Both the position numbers and the translations under genes were made by a program. From NCBI RefSeq assembly GCF_000004075.3, contig NC_026661.2, positions 21,418,307 to 21,482,306 of the forward strand: a stretch of 64,000 bases of DNA, read 5' to 3'. This document shows positions 41,546-54,600 of the stretch, one piece after another; the first letter of the stretch is position 1, and each line of letters starts with the position of its first letter. Source of the DNA: Cucumis sativus. Its lineage: Eukaryota > Streptophyta > Magnoliopsida > Cucurbitales > Cucurbitaceae. The notes below the pieces were generated by a model. The model was not told where the DNA came from and did no database searches. It saw nothing but the letters and a program-made list of their open reading frames with translations.

Positions 41546-43298
41546 TTTTCATGATTCGATCCAATTTTATCTTCCTTAAGGGAAAATGTAGAAAAAACAA
41601 AAACAACAATAATAAAGTAGTGTTATTAAATGGACGCATTGGGCACAAGGATTTATTAAACTATTATTTAGAGAAAAGTACCCCGTTTAATAATTAATTA
41701 TTAGTTAATCAACACTTTACTTAGCCTTATTTCTTCGTAACTTCGTTACCTTTGTTAATAGAATTGAGTGGAAGGGCAGGTGGGTCTTTCCATGAAACTT
41801 ACTTTATACTTTATACTTTATTGTAGTATATTTTTTTAATTAAAGAAACTGGTCCACGTCATATTTTTTTAATCTTAAAATGCATTTAATTTTAGAAATC
41901 TTGAAATATAAATTTCAATTGGTTAGGTTTGTGTATCCTAAAAGTTGAGAAACACTTTCTTTAGACTTTAATATATATTATTTCATAGGAAATGTTCACC
42001 AAACTACGTTCAAATTAGGTTCACATGGTATGTAGTCTAAGGTCTAAATTGTTTGGTATAATGAATTATAAATAAAGTTTTTGGAACATTTATTTAGTTT
42101 AAGTTTGTAATCCATTTATTAAGTAATTAAAGCCTTTATTCTATGGATTAAAAAAATTGAGACAAAAAGTAGATGGAATTAAAATATAGAATTTGGGCAA
42201 AATGTACATCAACAAAATATGGCCTTTTGCAGCTTAAATAAATTAGTAATAAAATAAAGCAATTTTCCATTTACAAATAGTTTAATTGTTTAAGTGTACA
42301 TTTCTTTTAAAATACTTAATTTATAATCTTAAAATTTGGAGTTTTAGTTGATACTTAACCAATAATTATATCAATTTGTATCATACTCTCTGTTTTGACA
42401 AACATAGTATAAGATTTATAATCTCACCGAACAAACCTTTAAACTTTAAAAATCAAATCGATTTAAAATCTAAAAAAAGAATCAAAACATCAATTCTAAT
42501 TGTTTATTTTAGTAATCCAACATGGGTTGAAGTTGCGTAAATAAACCAACTTCTAGTAAATATAGATTGATTCACATATGAAATTATAAAAAATGAATGA
42601 AATTGTAAGTTTTATAAAATGTTTTTAAAACAAAATATAAAGAAAGGTACAAATCTAACACGTTTATGGTGTGTTTAAAGTAAGAAAATGAATAACGAGC
42701 AATAAAAAATTGTGAAGACTAAAGAATAGTGAATTGCTAGTGTCGACCGTATAAGAATAAAATCACAAACTTTTTGTGTCAAACAAAGAGTAAAATTTAT
42801 AAATCCGTACTTTCTGATTCCTATTTCCAAACTCTTTGGATCAAACACGTCCTACGGTAATCTTATGTCAAAGTTTAAATTGATATAATCTAGAATTTGA
42901 GGGCATAAATGAACATTTTTTCTAAGTTTTTGTTAAAGGAAAAATGAAAAGAATAAAGTCACAATCCAGACAAGTGTGAAGACTGTACTCAGCAGATAAT
43001 AAATATTAAGAGACAGAAGTAAAAAAGAAAAAAAGAAATGAAGAACAGCAAAGTTTATGGGCAATCAGCCCATAGTATAAAGAAAAAGAAAATAATTTTG
43101 AACCACAAGAATGATAGGTGTCTCTTTCTCATTTTCCACGTTTTCATTTTTATAACAAAAACACACAGCTTTTCCCTTTTGTTCTGTAGGAAAAATCATC
43201 ATAGTGGAAACCAGATGTCGTGTAGTGAACCATGTCGTTTTGTTATTTTATTTTTCCATTCATTTTCTTAATTTTTGTGAATAGCATCAGTTTTGTTT

Positions 43299-43306
43299 TA
43301 TAAATA
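43299..43306 (+). promoter_or_regulatory. TATA box of the FLZ gene
   Basis: TATAAATA lies 121 bp upstream of the ATG at 43427 and is followed by a CT-rich leader (tctctctctctct near 43351) typical of plant promoters. Confidence 0.6.
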
Positions 43307-43426
43307 ACGTCATATCTGATTCCTTCACACTCTTATCATCTTCCCTATTCTCTCTCTCTCTTTTTAATTTCTCTTTCTTCATCAACAAAGTTCTCTCTTT
43401 CTTTCTACAATTCTATACTCTCCATA

Positions 43427-44084
43427 ATGCTCCCCAAATTGAGCAGTCCTTTCAAGAGGAAGGAGAGAAAGGATAATTATTCCAGTAGTTATCTGAAGGG
43501 TATTGGGTTAGGAATTCTTGTACATCGATCACCAGAACCAAATCTAGTGGTTAAACAATCCAGAAAATTGTCTCCTTCACTTGTTTCTAGTTCTAATAAT
43601 AACCCATCTTTTCTCAAAACATGTTCTCTATGCAACAAGAATCTGGACCCTCAAGAAGATATTTATATGTACAGGTACTAAACTTGTTCTAACTTAATTT
43701 TTAGTATTACCAGGATATGATCTTCTAATTAAATCCTTAGATTTTGCCTGTAGTTGAAGATCATGGAATTTGGATAAGGATTTACCTTTTTCTTTTTTGC
43801 TTGGAAGAAGTTGATTCTCGATTTGTAGTTGAGTTTTTGTTGCTGATATTTTTTTGGTCGTCCTGTGAAACAGGGGTGATCAAGGTTATTGCAGCATAAA
43901 GTGTCGAAATCAACAGATTGATATTGATGATAAGAGAGAATTAGAAGCTTCCACTAGAAAAATGGTGGCTGCTTACAGAAAATGTCTTAAAAATGAACCA
44001 AGAACTGAAACACGTCTCCTCCTAGAAGATCTCCGGCAACATAATCGGCTTCCTCATTCGAGAATTCGACCAGTTGTTTCATAG
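43427..44084 (+). CDS. FCS-like zinc finger (FLZ, DUF581) protein
   Basis: Plant-specific small adaptor; FLZ proteins bind SnRK1 kinase subunits and link energy and stress signalling. Coding exons are 43427-43674 and 43874-44084, with junction CAG|GTACTA ... aacag|GGGTGA; 152 aa. The FLZ domain spans about residues 63-107: FLKTCSLCNKNLDPQEDIYM followed by YRGDQGYCSIKCRNQQI, with cysteines C66, C69, C89 and C93. The intron interrupts the domain within the MYR|GDQ segment, the usual place for this family. The N-terminus is basic and low in complexity, the C-terminus basic with no recognisable domain. The first ATG after the TATA box and leader was taken as the start. Confidence 0.93.
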
Positions 44085-46800
44085 TCGATTCTCCTCTTTT
44101 TTCCAATCTTCTGCAAATGGAAACAGTGTAATTAAAATGGTTAAGAAGAAATAAAAGGAAAAAAAAAAAAGGAAGTTAGATTTTAGTTGTCTCCAATCCG
44201 CTGCTAGATTGATGTTGTATCAAGGGGGGGATAAAGGCTGTAAATTTTGTAGCTCTATGAAAACTCTTCAATTTTTGGTTAAGAGTAGTATACTATCATA
44301 TTACCTTTCTTTGTGTGTGCGATAATGATGTAAGGCTAAAAAGACACTTGTTATGGATAATGTACTAACGTTATCCTCAAAATATCTGGCACTCCATTAT
44401 TGAGTAGTTGGAACCGAGATACGGGTAATTTACACTGACAGAGTGTATATAATTGTTCATTCAGAACCTTCTTCTCTCATAATTTCCTCAAAAGAAACCA
44501 AATAATGTGTCAGTATAATTGAATTGTAAAAACTACACTGGATATCACCATTCTGTTCCCTGGTTTGATCTGCCAAAATGTTTATAGATGTAAAAGAGTG
44601 CAAGTCAAGGATTCCATATGTTACAAGTAAAGGAACCGTGGTTTGAAAGTTCCCAGTGTGGGTTACTTCTGTTGTTTTTTTTTTCCCGGGTAAGAGTCTA
44701 AAAGAAACGTATCATAGATATACTAAATCAGGAGAAAACCCCAAATGCTAACTCAAAAAGATGAGCTAAAATGAGCGTAATGATGTTTTGTTTAACTAAA
44801 AAAGATGAGCTAAAATGAGCATAATGATGTTTCGTTTTACACCAAGAATAAGAAAAAGTAGTAGACATAACAAGTTCCATAAAACGATTAAAAGAAGAAA
44901 TAGAACCACTAAGAGAGTGTCTATTCCCTTCACCCATAAGGTTAAAACAAGAAAACATTATCTTAGAAAGCTTTTGGGTTTTTAGCTGAAACGGTTTAGT
45001 TAGGGAAAAGGTAAGCTATGGAGGGGTTGACTGAAACTTCTTGAATGATTGTAAATATAAAACAGTCTTCTTAAGTTTTCAATAACCTCGTCTGGATTTC
45101 CTCTGGAGTAACTTGGGGCAATCTCACCTGGTTCCTCCGAAAAGTTGAATTGTCCACAGGATTTATTGGGGCAATCTCAGATTTTGAATTCGTTACTTCC
45201 ACAGGATTTATTCCCACCTCGATGTGTTTCTTTATGTGGGTCATGGTCTCATGTATATGTGAGAACCTATGTGTGTTTATAAAAGAAAGCTAACAATTTT
45301 TTAAGTACAATGATTGAGGGGAAAATGTTTTTATGCTCTACTACAAGTTCTAACTTCTAAGTACCCGTTGGCACAAATGTATCTTAGACTGCTACTTTTC
45401 TGCAAGCTCGGAAGTGACAGACCAACTTTAGGCAAGCTGTTTAATACATATGCAATTGAAGAAATCTCGGCGTATTTGAATCAGTTCATGCACGAGCTTA
45501 CCAACTATGAATGATATCAAATTTGAAGAACAAGAAGAGAAGATAATGAAACTGTGTTAATTCTGTTATGCTTCAAGACCTTGCAAAGCAGAAAGAAGGA
45601 AGTTGCTTGTGCATCATTTCTTTACAGAAAAACCAGCTTGAAATAAGAACAGAATCACGGATAGAAAGAGGGAAGCAAATAGGATGTTCATCCTTGGATT
45701 GAGTAGCTTGGAGCAAGAAAATGGTGGGGGGGTTCATAAATTGGAATCTTAATAGAAGTGGTCGAAATTCTTGGCCTCGTGGGTTAGACCGTACGATTGG
45801 TTTGTTCAAAATTCTTTAGGAAAAGTAAAGAAATCGGTTACTTGTTTTAATCAACGTAAGGTACTTTTCAAATACACACTACGGTCTTTTCCTTTTATTT
45901 AATTTTAATTTATATATATATTTTTCTTTTTGGGGTTTTGGGAATTAGCTTTCTTACTTTATCAATCAGTTCATCAAAGGGCCTTTAATTAATCCCTCAT
46001 GTTGGGTGTGTATTTTCCCATCCAAATTTCGCGTTTATTTGCAGTGTTTGACCTCAACTTGGAAATTCCGGAATTGGATGTATTTTATCTGACACCCACT
46101 AATCAATAGATGGGAATTATTTTTTTAATAATTCTGGTGACTGTGAGCGTTTTGAATTTGTGTTTTCCGTGAAATATATTGGGAGATAACTCCTTTTAGT
46201 TTCTAATTATTTTTTGGATTGTAAAATTTTTAAAGATATGAATTTAAGGGCGTAAAGGATTCGCCTCTTTGGTGGACTCGAATGTTGATCTTTAAAGCTA
46301 CGGACTACTTAGGGTTTTCGATTTTCCTAATTTTTACCATTCGCTGCTCGATCTTCCTTTCTCCAGTCGGTGAGTTCGCCTAATTAAATCTTCTAGGTTC
46401 TTCCTTAATTTTTTGTTTTTCTTTTGCCATTAGTTATTTTCTAAGATTTTGCATGTTCTCTTCTCAATTTTGAACTCTTGAAGGTTGAATTCCGAGGGCT
46501 CTTATCGCATTCGGAGCCCATCGGCAGAAGAAGACTGGTTTTTTTTTTTTTTTTTTTTCCCTTTAATCCATTCTTCTTTTTCCTTTCAAAACGGACAAGT
46601 TCTCTCTGGGTATCTGTTGAATTGTGTGATCATATTTGTGAAGGAGTGTCCTATTTCTGGTTAGAAGTTTCTAACCTTTTTCTGCTTGAGATATAGCTAA
46701 TCTAGAGCTAGCATTAGGTTTCAGTCAACTATTTGGGAGACAGTGGCTTTAAAATCATGAGTTGATGCTGGAGTCAAGGATTTTAAACTCACTGGAAGTC
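44085..46800. other. Intergenic region between FLZ and ARID/PHD genes
   Basis: The first few hundred bases are FLZ 3' UTR. A 44-bp tandem duplication lies at 44750-44837 and an imperfect direct repeat at 45115-45212. A 20-nt T run at 46539-46558 lies in the probable leader of the next gene. No additional gene is supported. Confidence 0.65.
44750..44837. repeat. 44-bp tandem duplication
   Basis: The two units, 44750-44793 and 44794-44837, share 'aaaagatgagctaaaatgag' and 'taatgatgttt'; they differ at about three positions, so the duplication is fairly recent. Confidence 0.9.
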
Positions 46801-46880
46801 TTGGATTTCAACTCTCCTGTAAGAAGCTGGAGAGAATACATTGGATTTCAACTCTCCTGTAAGAAGCTGGAGAGAATACA
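46801..46880. repeat. Perfect 40-bp tandem duplication in ARID/PHD gene leader
   Basis: The 40-bp unit at 46801-46840 is repeated without a mismatch at 46841-46880, starting ttggatttcaactctcctgt. It ends 35 bp before the start codon at 46916. Each unit contains a splice-donor-like CCT|GTAAGAAG. Because 40 is not a multiple of three it shifts any upstream frame. Confidence 0.95.
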
Positions 46881-46915
46881 TTGGTAAAAAGGTCCATTGC
46901 TCTTATATAACTGCA

Positions 46916-49900
46916 ATGGTTTTTCATTCTCAAGTACCTGCTAGATATACTTGTAGGCTTCTTGCAATCCCTTATGGGAGTGTTCCTGAAGATAAATGTA
47001 AGAAGGATAATCCAGAGGATCAACAGAGATATCCCTTTCCACAATTAAATTCTTCTGGGCGTTTGGAGGTGCGAGTTTTTACTTCTATATGATTAATGTG
47101 TAACTGTATGTTTCTGCAACTACCCTGTTAATACTCTGTTGTGTTGTAACTATCTTTCTGGATTATATTTGCAGGTCCAGGTTTTGTCAAATCCTAGTAA
47201 AGATCAGTTTTGTAGGACTCTTGAATCGTATAAACCAAACATTGTTTACTTACAAGGGGAACAACTCGAGAATGATGAAGTTGGTTCTTTAGTATGGAGA
47301 GGTGTTGATTTGTCCAATGTAGAAGCGATAAGTGGGCTCTTTAATTATCCGTTGCCCACCACTGTATGTTCTACATTCCTTTTTTTTATATATAATTTTC
47401 AGCTTCATATTTTTCTTGCACCCGTTTGTAATTGTATCCCCTGCATAAGGAAAAGAGTTAACAGGAACAAAAGATAATAATAATAAATAAATAAAACATG
47501 CTCTTGGTTGAAACAAACCTGGTCTGATAATCATCACAACTTCTTATGTCCTTAATGTTTCATTTACTAATGATTTTGGTGTGTGGATCTTCAGGTATAT
47601 TTGGATATAGCAAAGGGAGATGAAGTAGCTGATGCACTTCACTCCAAGGTGAATTTTATTCAGTTCCCATATCTACCTTCAGTGTTTACTGCCATTGGCA
47701 ATTTCTTGCATTTGAGGTGCTAAGAGTAATAGCGTTACTTTGAAAGCTGCAGACTGGAATTTCTGATATGCTTGTATTAAGTGTGTGCTACTTTTTTCAG
47801 GGTATTCCTTATGTCATATACTGGAGAAGCGCATTTACTTGTTATGCAGCATGTCATTTCCGTAATGCATTCCTTTCGGTTCTTCAGAGGTACTCCATTA
47901 GCATGATAGTGCAGATCAATCAATTAATCCAGTGGAGGTTATGTATAGGGGGAAAGTAAAGGATAACTGCTGATAACTATTTTTCTATTTGAATTGCAGT
48001 TCATCTGCTCACACATGGGATGCATTTCAACTTGCACACGCTTCATTTAGGATGTATTGCTTGGGAAACAACTTTGTTCTTCCTAGCAGTAGTCATAAAG
48101 AAGTTAGTGAAGATCTGGGTCCACATCTTCTAGGGGAACGCTTGAAAATAAATGTCGAACCCCTAGAGAAAGAGGTAGCTGATGATGAAGAAAGTTCATC
48201 AGAAGGAATTTCTGTGAACATTCTTGATAATGATGTTGAAATGAGATTTCTTGTATGTGGAGAACCAGGCTCATTGGTAAGCAAGAACAAACATCTACTT
48301 TTAATTTTCCATGCTAAATCCCTACTCAAAGATGTAAAAACTAGTATTAATAACCTTCTAGCTTCCTATTGGCATGACATGTAGGTTTATTTTTCTCTTC
48401 TTAGGATGCTTATGTATTAGAAGCTCTGGAGGATGGTCTTAACGCCCTCTTGGACATTGAAGTAAGTAAGGAAAACAAGTTATTGCTAGGACTTGTTTTC
48501 AATGGACAATCTAGCTTCTTGATTTGCTTGTGCCATGTTAATAGGAGCAAGAGCTTTCTTCTTACACTTTTCCCCCTATTTCTGTGTTCTAGATTCGGGG
48601 GAGCAAACTGCACGGCAAGTTCAGGTGCTTTGGTTTTTAAAATTGTTGTCCAGCTCGTAATGTTTTAATTTGGTTTTGTAAACTAAGGTCGACTGGGACC
48701 TGCCTAATGATTGATTGAGACATATACCACATTTTAAGGCTATTTTTTTAATGTTGGTGTTTTATGAATTTAGTCACTGCAATTTTCTTCTGATCTTACA
48801 TTAGCTGTCAATTGTATTAATTCATCTGATGTGCACAGTGCCCCTCCTCCACCTCTTCAGGCAGGAACACTCTCTAATGGTGTTGTGACCATGCGCTGTG
48901 ATTTATCTACATGCAGTTTTGCCCACATTTCATTGTTGGTATCAGGTAGTGCACAAGCTTGTTTTGATGATCAGGTAACGTAAAGCTCTCTGGTTAGGTT
49001 CTCATTGTGTTTTGCAACTGTCAGATCTTATGTAACTTCTTATTGGTTTCTTATTCAGCTATTTGAAAATTATATAAAGACTGAGATTATAGACAGAGGC
49101 GAACTAGTGCAGACACTACTCGATAGTGAAGGAAGCAAACACTTATCTGAACCACGCAAATCTACTTCAATTGCTTGTGGGGCAACGGTTTTTGAAGTTA
49201 GCTTGAAGGTCCCTTCATGGGCATCTCAGGTTGTCCAATCACTTCTCATCATCTTCTTTATGAGATTGTATCGTTGGGATTCTGATTCATAATTTATTGA
49301 CCATATATTCATGAATCAATAATGTATTATTTCACCTGAGAATCAGAATGGCCAATCTTCTATCTAGCCTTAAATGCAGTATACTGATTTTTGTGAACTT
49401 GTTTCTCCTGGCCTGGTGTTTGCTGCTTACGGAATGTAAAGAAATTAATGGTTGTTTGATATCTATCTGACTCCAGTGTTAGGGAATCAGAACTGAAGAT
49501 GTATGGAGCAATATCTCCTATGCATTTATGATGAGTGATGAGTGATGATTATGATCTAGTTCTTATAATGAGTTTTATTTAAAACCTAATGAGTTGGTAC
49601 TTGTCCACCGCTGTTTTGCAGATTTTCAGGCAGTTAGCCCCTGACGTTTCTTATCGAAGTTTAGTGGGACTGGGCATTGCAAGCATCCAGGGTTTGTCTG
49701 TTGCTTCTTTTGAGAAGGATGATGCTGAGCGCCTCCTTTTCTTCTGTTCAAGGAAGGAAAATGATTTATTTCTGAGCAATTTAACTGATAGCACACTCCC
49801 AAGCTGGTTGAAGCCGCCTGCTCCTAGAAAGAGACCGAAATATATCAAAGATACGAGCCTTGGTTCTCATGAGATTATTGAACATCTGAAGGTATCGCCT

Positions 49901-51656
49901 GGTAGCAGAATACATGGTGCGAACATGGAAATAGGATCAAGGAATGGTTTTAGCACTCCCATGTTTCCACTTCCAAGAAGGAGAGGCATGAAAATTGCGG
50001 CAATGAGGCCCATTCCTCACGTTAATCGCCATAAAATGATCTCTTTTCATGGAATATCTGAGACGGGCGGGCACAATGGAAGCCTGCTTAAAGCTAGTGT
50101 TCCTTCTAGTAATCCCACAAAGCATGTGACTGTAGGTTCAGCTTCAGTTTTCCAACAAAAAGTATTTCCAAGTGCGTCTCATTATAAACAAATCATTCCC
50201 ATGAATCCACTACCTTTGAAAAAGCACGGTTGTGGCAGAAGTCATATACAGGCTTGCTTTGAGGTAATTTCACTCCTTTGGAACCTCTGCTCCTAGAGAA
50301 TAAGCACTTAAAGAATGTTGAGAAGTTCTAATTTTGTGCTTAAAGAAAAAGGAAGTTAGTTACTAATCATCAGGTGTTTGGCCAAAAGATTTCGATTAAT
50401 TTCTACCAGAATTATATGTACTAATTTTGTTTTTTCTTGTTTTCATGTAGGAGGAATTTTTGAAGGATTTGATGCAGTTTTTAGCTCTTCGAGGTCACAG
50501 TCGACTTATTCCTCCAGGTGGGCTTGCTGAGTTTCCAGATGCTATACTCAATGGAAAGCGTCTTGACCTTTACAACCTGTACAAGGAGGTAAGCTCCTTG
50601 CTCTGAGTTGGAATCATGGAAGGATATAGGGTATTTGATATTAATTGAAACCTGAATGGATGCTACTGATCAGGTGGTTTCAAGAGGTGGCTTCCGTGTT
50701 GGAAATGGCATTAATTGGAAAGGACAGATCTTCTCAAAGATGCGCAATTACACCATGACCAATAGAATGACTGTACGGATTTCATGTCTAAAAATACAAT
50801 CCTTATTCAGATGATCTTTTGGTTTTGTGTAACTGTGTATTCTTGAATATCTATAATGTTTTATATTCATGACAAATAATGGGATTGTTGTTTCTTGATG
50901 CACATGAGAAGAGTTTAAGGATTGCTGTGATAATAGAAAATTAAAAAAAAAAACTAATTATCCTGCAGGGTGTTGGAAACACGCTTAAAAGACATTACGA
51001 GACTTATCTTCTAGAGTACGAATTGGCACATGAAGATGTAGATGGTGAATGTTGCCTGTTGTGCCACAGGTTTGTTTACTTCCATTCCATCCTCAAATAC
51101 TTGTCACTTTTTTCTTCCATTTTTAAAATGAAACAAAGATTTCCTTGTAGCTTAGGAGCCAACATTGAAGTTTTCGCTCTTCCCGAATCGTAAACTAGAT
51201 AAACTTCATATGTTCCCTTACACTGAAATGTTGGATTGTTTTGCCTTTAACAGTAGTGCAGCAGGGGACTGGGTGAACTGTGGCATTTGTGGAGAGTGGG
51301 CTCACTTCGGTTGCGATAGAAGGCAGGGTCTCGGCGCATTTAAGGTATCTTCCTCATCCTACTACATCTTGGTGATACAGACTTCAATGAAAGTACAGTC
51401 CTGTAGATGAGGACAAGAAAAGTTTCCTTTGCACATGCAAACTTAAGATCTCTGTCTTATTTTTACAATGTAGCCAAATATGGGATGAGATTGAGTGTTG
51501 ACTTGAATTATAATGATGGATTGTGCATGATTTTTGCAGGATTATGCAAAAACTGATGGCTTAGAATACATATGTCCACACTGTAGTGTTGCTAATTATA
51601 AGAAGAAGAAAGTTGCAAATGGTTTATCTCCAGGCTTCTCCTCAAGACCAATATGA
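46916..51656 (+). CDS. ARID (BRIGHT) and PHD-finger chromatin protein, ARID4-like
   Basis: Nuclear DNA-binding/chromatin protein resembling the plant 'AT-rich interactive domain-containing protein 4' (Arabidopsis At3g43240 type, from memory). Coding exons: 46916-47068, 47175-47363, 47595-47648, 47801-47889, 48000-48276, 48405-48461, 48593-48624, 48839-48974, 49059-49229, 49622-50263, 50451-50588, 50674-50772, 50969-51069, 51254-51344, 51540-51656; all GT-AG, phases close, 781 aa. The ARID domain occupies about 601-700 (EEEFLKDLMQFLALRGHSRL, LYKEVVSRGGFRVG, KRHYETYLLEYE). It is followed directly by a PHD-type finger from about 707 (ECCLLCHSSAAGDWVNC, CGEWAHFGCD, ICPHC). The N-terminal 400 residues have no domain I recognise; about 430-560 is basic and disordered, with a PPAPRKRPKY nuclear-localisation-like stretch. 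The start is the first ATG of the frame; an upstream TTG-initiated extension through the 40-bp repeat is not favoured. Precise complex membership is unknown from sequence. Confidence 0.92.
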
Positions 51657-54600
51657 AGTTGATTTGATTTTTAGGTCAAATTTGCGCCAACCTATAACTA
51701 TGAAAGAACCAACAGTTGCGGCCGTACATATAAAGCTCAATTTCCTCAACTACGTGTATCACTGTGCTATTAACCTAAATCTACAATTATGTATATACAT
51801 AATATATATAATGTATCCAGTAAAACAGAGAAAAAGTCAAGCAGAAAACTACTGATTTTTTTGTATTTTAGGGTGCAGTTGAGTAATACTTGGGTAATGC
51901 CTTAGGATATAGGAGGGGAATGAATACTACAGTTCTCCAACTTAGTTGAGGGCTAACTTAGACTTTATGTAGAAGATGATGAATTGGACAATCCACTTGA
52001 ACTTACATGTAAGCTCACGATTTTCCCCCTTTAACCATCACGTGTATGCTTACTATATAAAGGTTTATGCTTCTTAATTAGTTTATTTACTTTTTGAGAA
52101 TATTCCATTAGAAATTCAAATCTATGAATTTGTAATGAGGTAGAGATATTTTAGCTGCAGTCGAAAATAGAATGGATCAATTGGTAACATAGCATACGGT
52201 TGTTGGAAATGGGGTTGGTCTTCTGGAATAAGCAAATTAATATGCACCAAAGTTCAGTTTTCAAATGGGCTGTATAATTAACTGACCCAAATGAGGTAAT
52301 GAACTAAATTAGCCCTCATTGTAAATCAAGAAACTACTATATGACAAAATCTGTTCACACTCTAAATTCTAAGTTGGGAGATACTATATTCAAGGTTTAG
52401 CCAAACTTGTAATGTAATTTAAAACAGACAATCAATAATATGGACATGCGTTATTGTCATAAACTATACAAAAATTATAATATTAACATCGTAATTGTTC
52501 TAATTTAAGAAAAAGAACATCGGAAAAGAAAAATACAGATTTTGAGAATGGTCTCCTAATATTAATGAGCAAAAACCAAACAGAACTAGAAAAAAGAAAA
52601 GACTAGTGTTGGAATCAAATCTAGATAGGGAGTTTGGTTACACCTACTTGACAAAACATTTGAGAGATTATCGATTTAAGAATTTCAATGGTCTTATATA
52701 AAGTTAATTCAAACAAAACTGAAGAGAGAAAAAAATCAAAATCAAAAGTGTGAATAAAACCTCGGGAGGAGAGAGAGTTTAGTTACATTGCACCCTATGT
52801 GATCGAGAAGCTCTTTTTTTTTTGTCAGTCTTAAATGGGAGGGTACTAAAAAAGAGGTAGAATAAGAAGAAAGCAACAACTAGGATTCATCCCAAAATTT
52901 GGATTTGGCCATATTTCATAAATAATTGTGTATTTGTTGCTATTCTTCCCAATTTTCTTAAAAACTAACTTATTTGTTGATTGGGTTGAAACTATTTTTG
53001 GCCTAACTTTGTGGCCCTATCCTATGGTGACAAATTTATTTACTGATTTAAGTAAATATCCTATAAATGTGCGGCCAAATTCAACTAACAGTCAAGTATT
53101 ATTCAAACATATACCATATAAATTGACATAATGAATGTAGATGTCCCACACACATGAGGCATGAACAAGAGAGGAACAGAAATATCAACTTGATCCCAGC
53201 AAACAACAGCTCCACTGCTTAAATGATACTGCCGGAGCCTTGATGGATGGCATTAAATGCATCACTCTTATTTTTAGACAAATCTCAAATTATTTGTAAA
53301 CTAAAATGTGGGTTTCCAGTTATGTTTCATTAAATGGTTAATTTGAGAATGGAAAGTTCTTTTAGTTGAATTAAATTGTGAATAAATCTAAAAGATTAGG
53401 GAACAATAATTGAAGGGAGAGAGAAAGAGATGTTTCCATCTTCTGGAAGGGTTGAGCTCTAAAAATATTCCTTTCATTTCACAAAGGGAAGGGATAAGAG
53501 CAACGAAGCAAAAGGGAAAAGCTTTTCTTTTCTTTTTCTTTTGTAATTTGTTCTGTTAAGGGTGCAAATGGTTTTGAAATATGATAAAAAAAAGTAGTTG
53601 TCCATTTAAGATCCATAACTCAAAGAGTCAAGAGGCCCCATTCTTTCCCTTCTTCTCCCTTCTTTAACACTTTATTACCAAGACTAATTATGACAAAGGT
53701 CAATAATTGCATGCTAAACTTGACAGACACTTGCCCTTTCTTTTCTTTTCCCCCTAGGCAGTATGATTTTTTTCTTAAATAGTTGGTGAAAATATAATGA
53801 ACTTCTATTTTGTCTCCTTTGTTTATTTACTAACTAATTGTTTTTTTTTCAAGCCATCTAACTAGTTTTGATTTAGTCTTTAAATTTTAAAATATTATAT
53901 TTTTGCTCTCCACCTTTTAGTTTAGTTTAAACTTGGTTAATATGTTCGTATATTTTACTTTTAATTTTTGTTGTAATTTCTATTATTTTTATAATTAAAT
54001 TAGTTTTCATTAATCTTCAGTCATTATTAAAATTAATTGAAAATTTTATATCATAATTAATTTAATTTAATTTAATTAATTGAAAGTTGACATCAAAGAT
54101 TAAAAAAAAATTAAAGAGCATTAGTTTATAGCGGTTAAGGTGTAAAATCTAGTAATCTAGGGGAAAAAATGAAAATTAAACTCAATGTTTAAAAGTAAAA
54201 GTAAATGTGTAACATTCTGAATTTTTTTAAAAAAAAAACTATAACCTAATACTTATTTTCTCCCAAAAGGCCAAAACCTATCTATCATTAAATTTTCCAG
54301 AGCATTAATAATAGCATGTATAATGTAAATACGTAGCTGTAAATTGGCCATATTCAAAAAAAGTTTATGAAAACATTATCAAAATCAGATATACTTCAAA
54401 ATACAATAATAAAAGTTAACTTATGCCAGTAATATTTAAGTGTAGTCCAAACTACACTTGTCCCTAACGGTTTTTGAATCGCTAACAAAAGAAGAAGAAG
54501 AAGAATTATATATATAAGATAAAAATTAAACTGCCGCGACAACGATTGATGACGGATTATGACCTTAGATGAATTTTCTAAAGAAAGATGGGTGGATGAC

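Larger units (their letters stand above)
37739..43298. other. Repeat-rich intergenic region between LEA_3 and FLZ genes
   Basis: The flanking genes diverge, so promoters lie at both ends. The interior is AT-rich with copies of family C at 39800-39980, 40190-40385 and 41358-41545 and a family A-related fragment near 38745-38900. No coding region is supported. Confidence 0.7.

Noticed and set aside
46841..46915. In-frame N-terminal extension of the ARID/PHD protein from a TTG
   Set aside because: It needs a non-AUG start inside a recent tandem duplication; the ATG at 46916 is a simple start.
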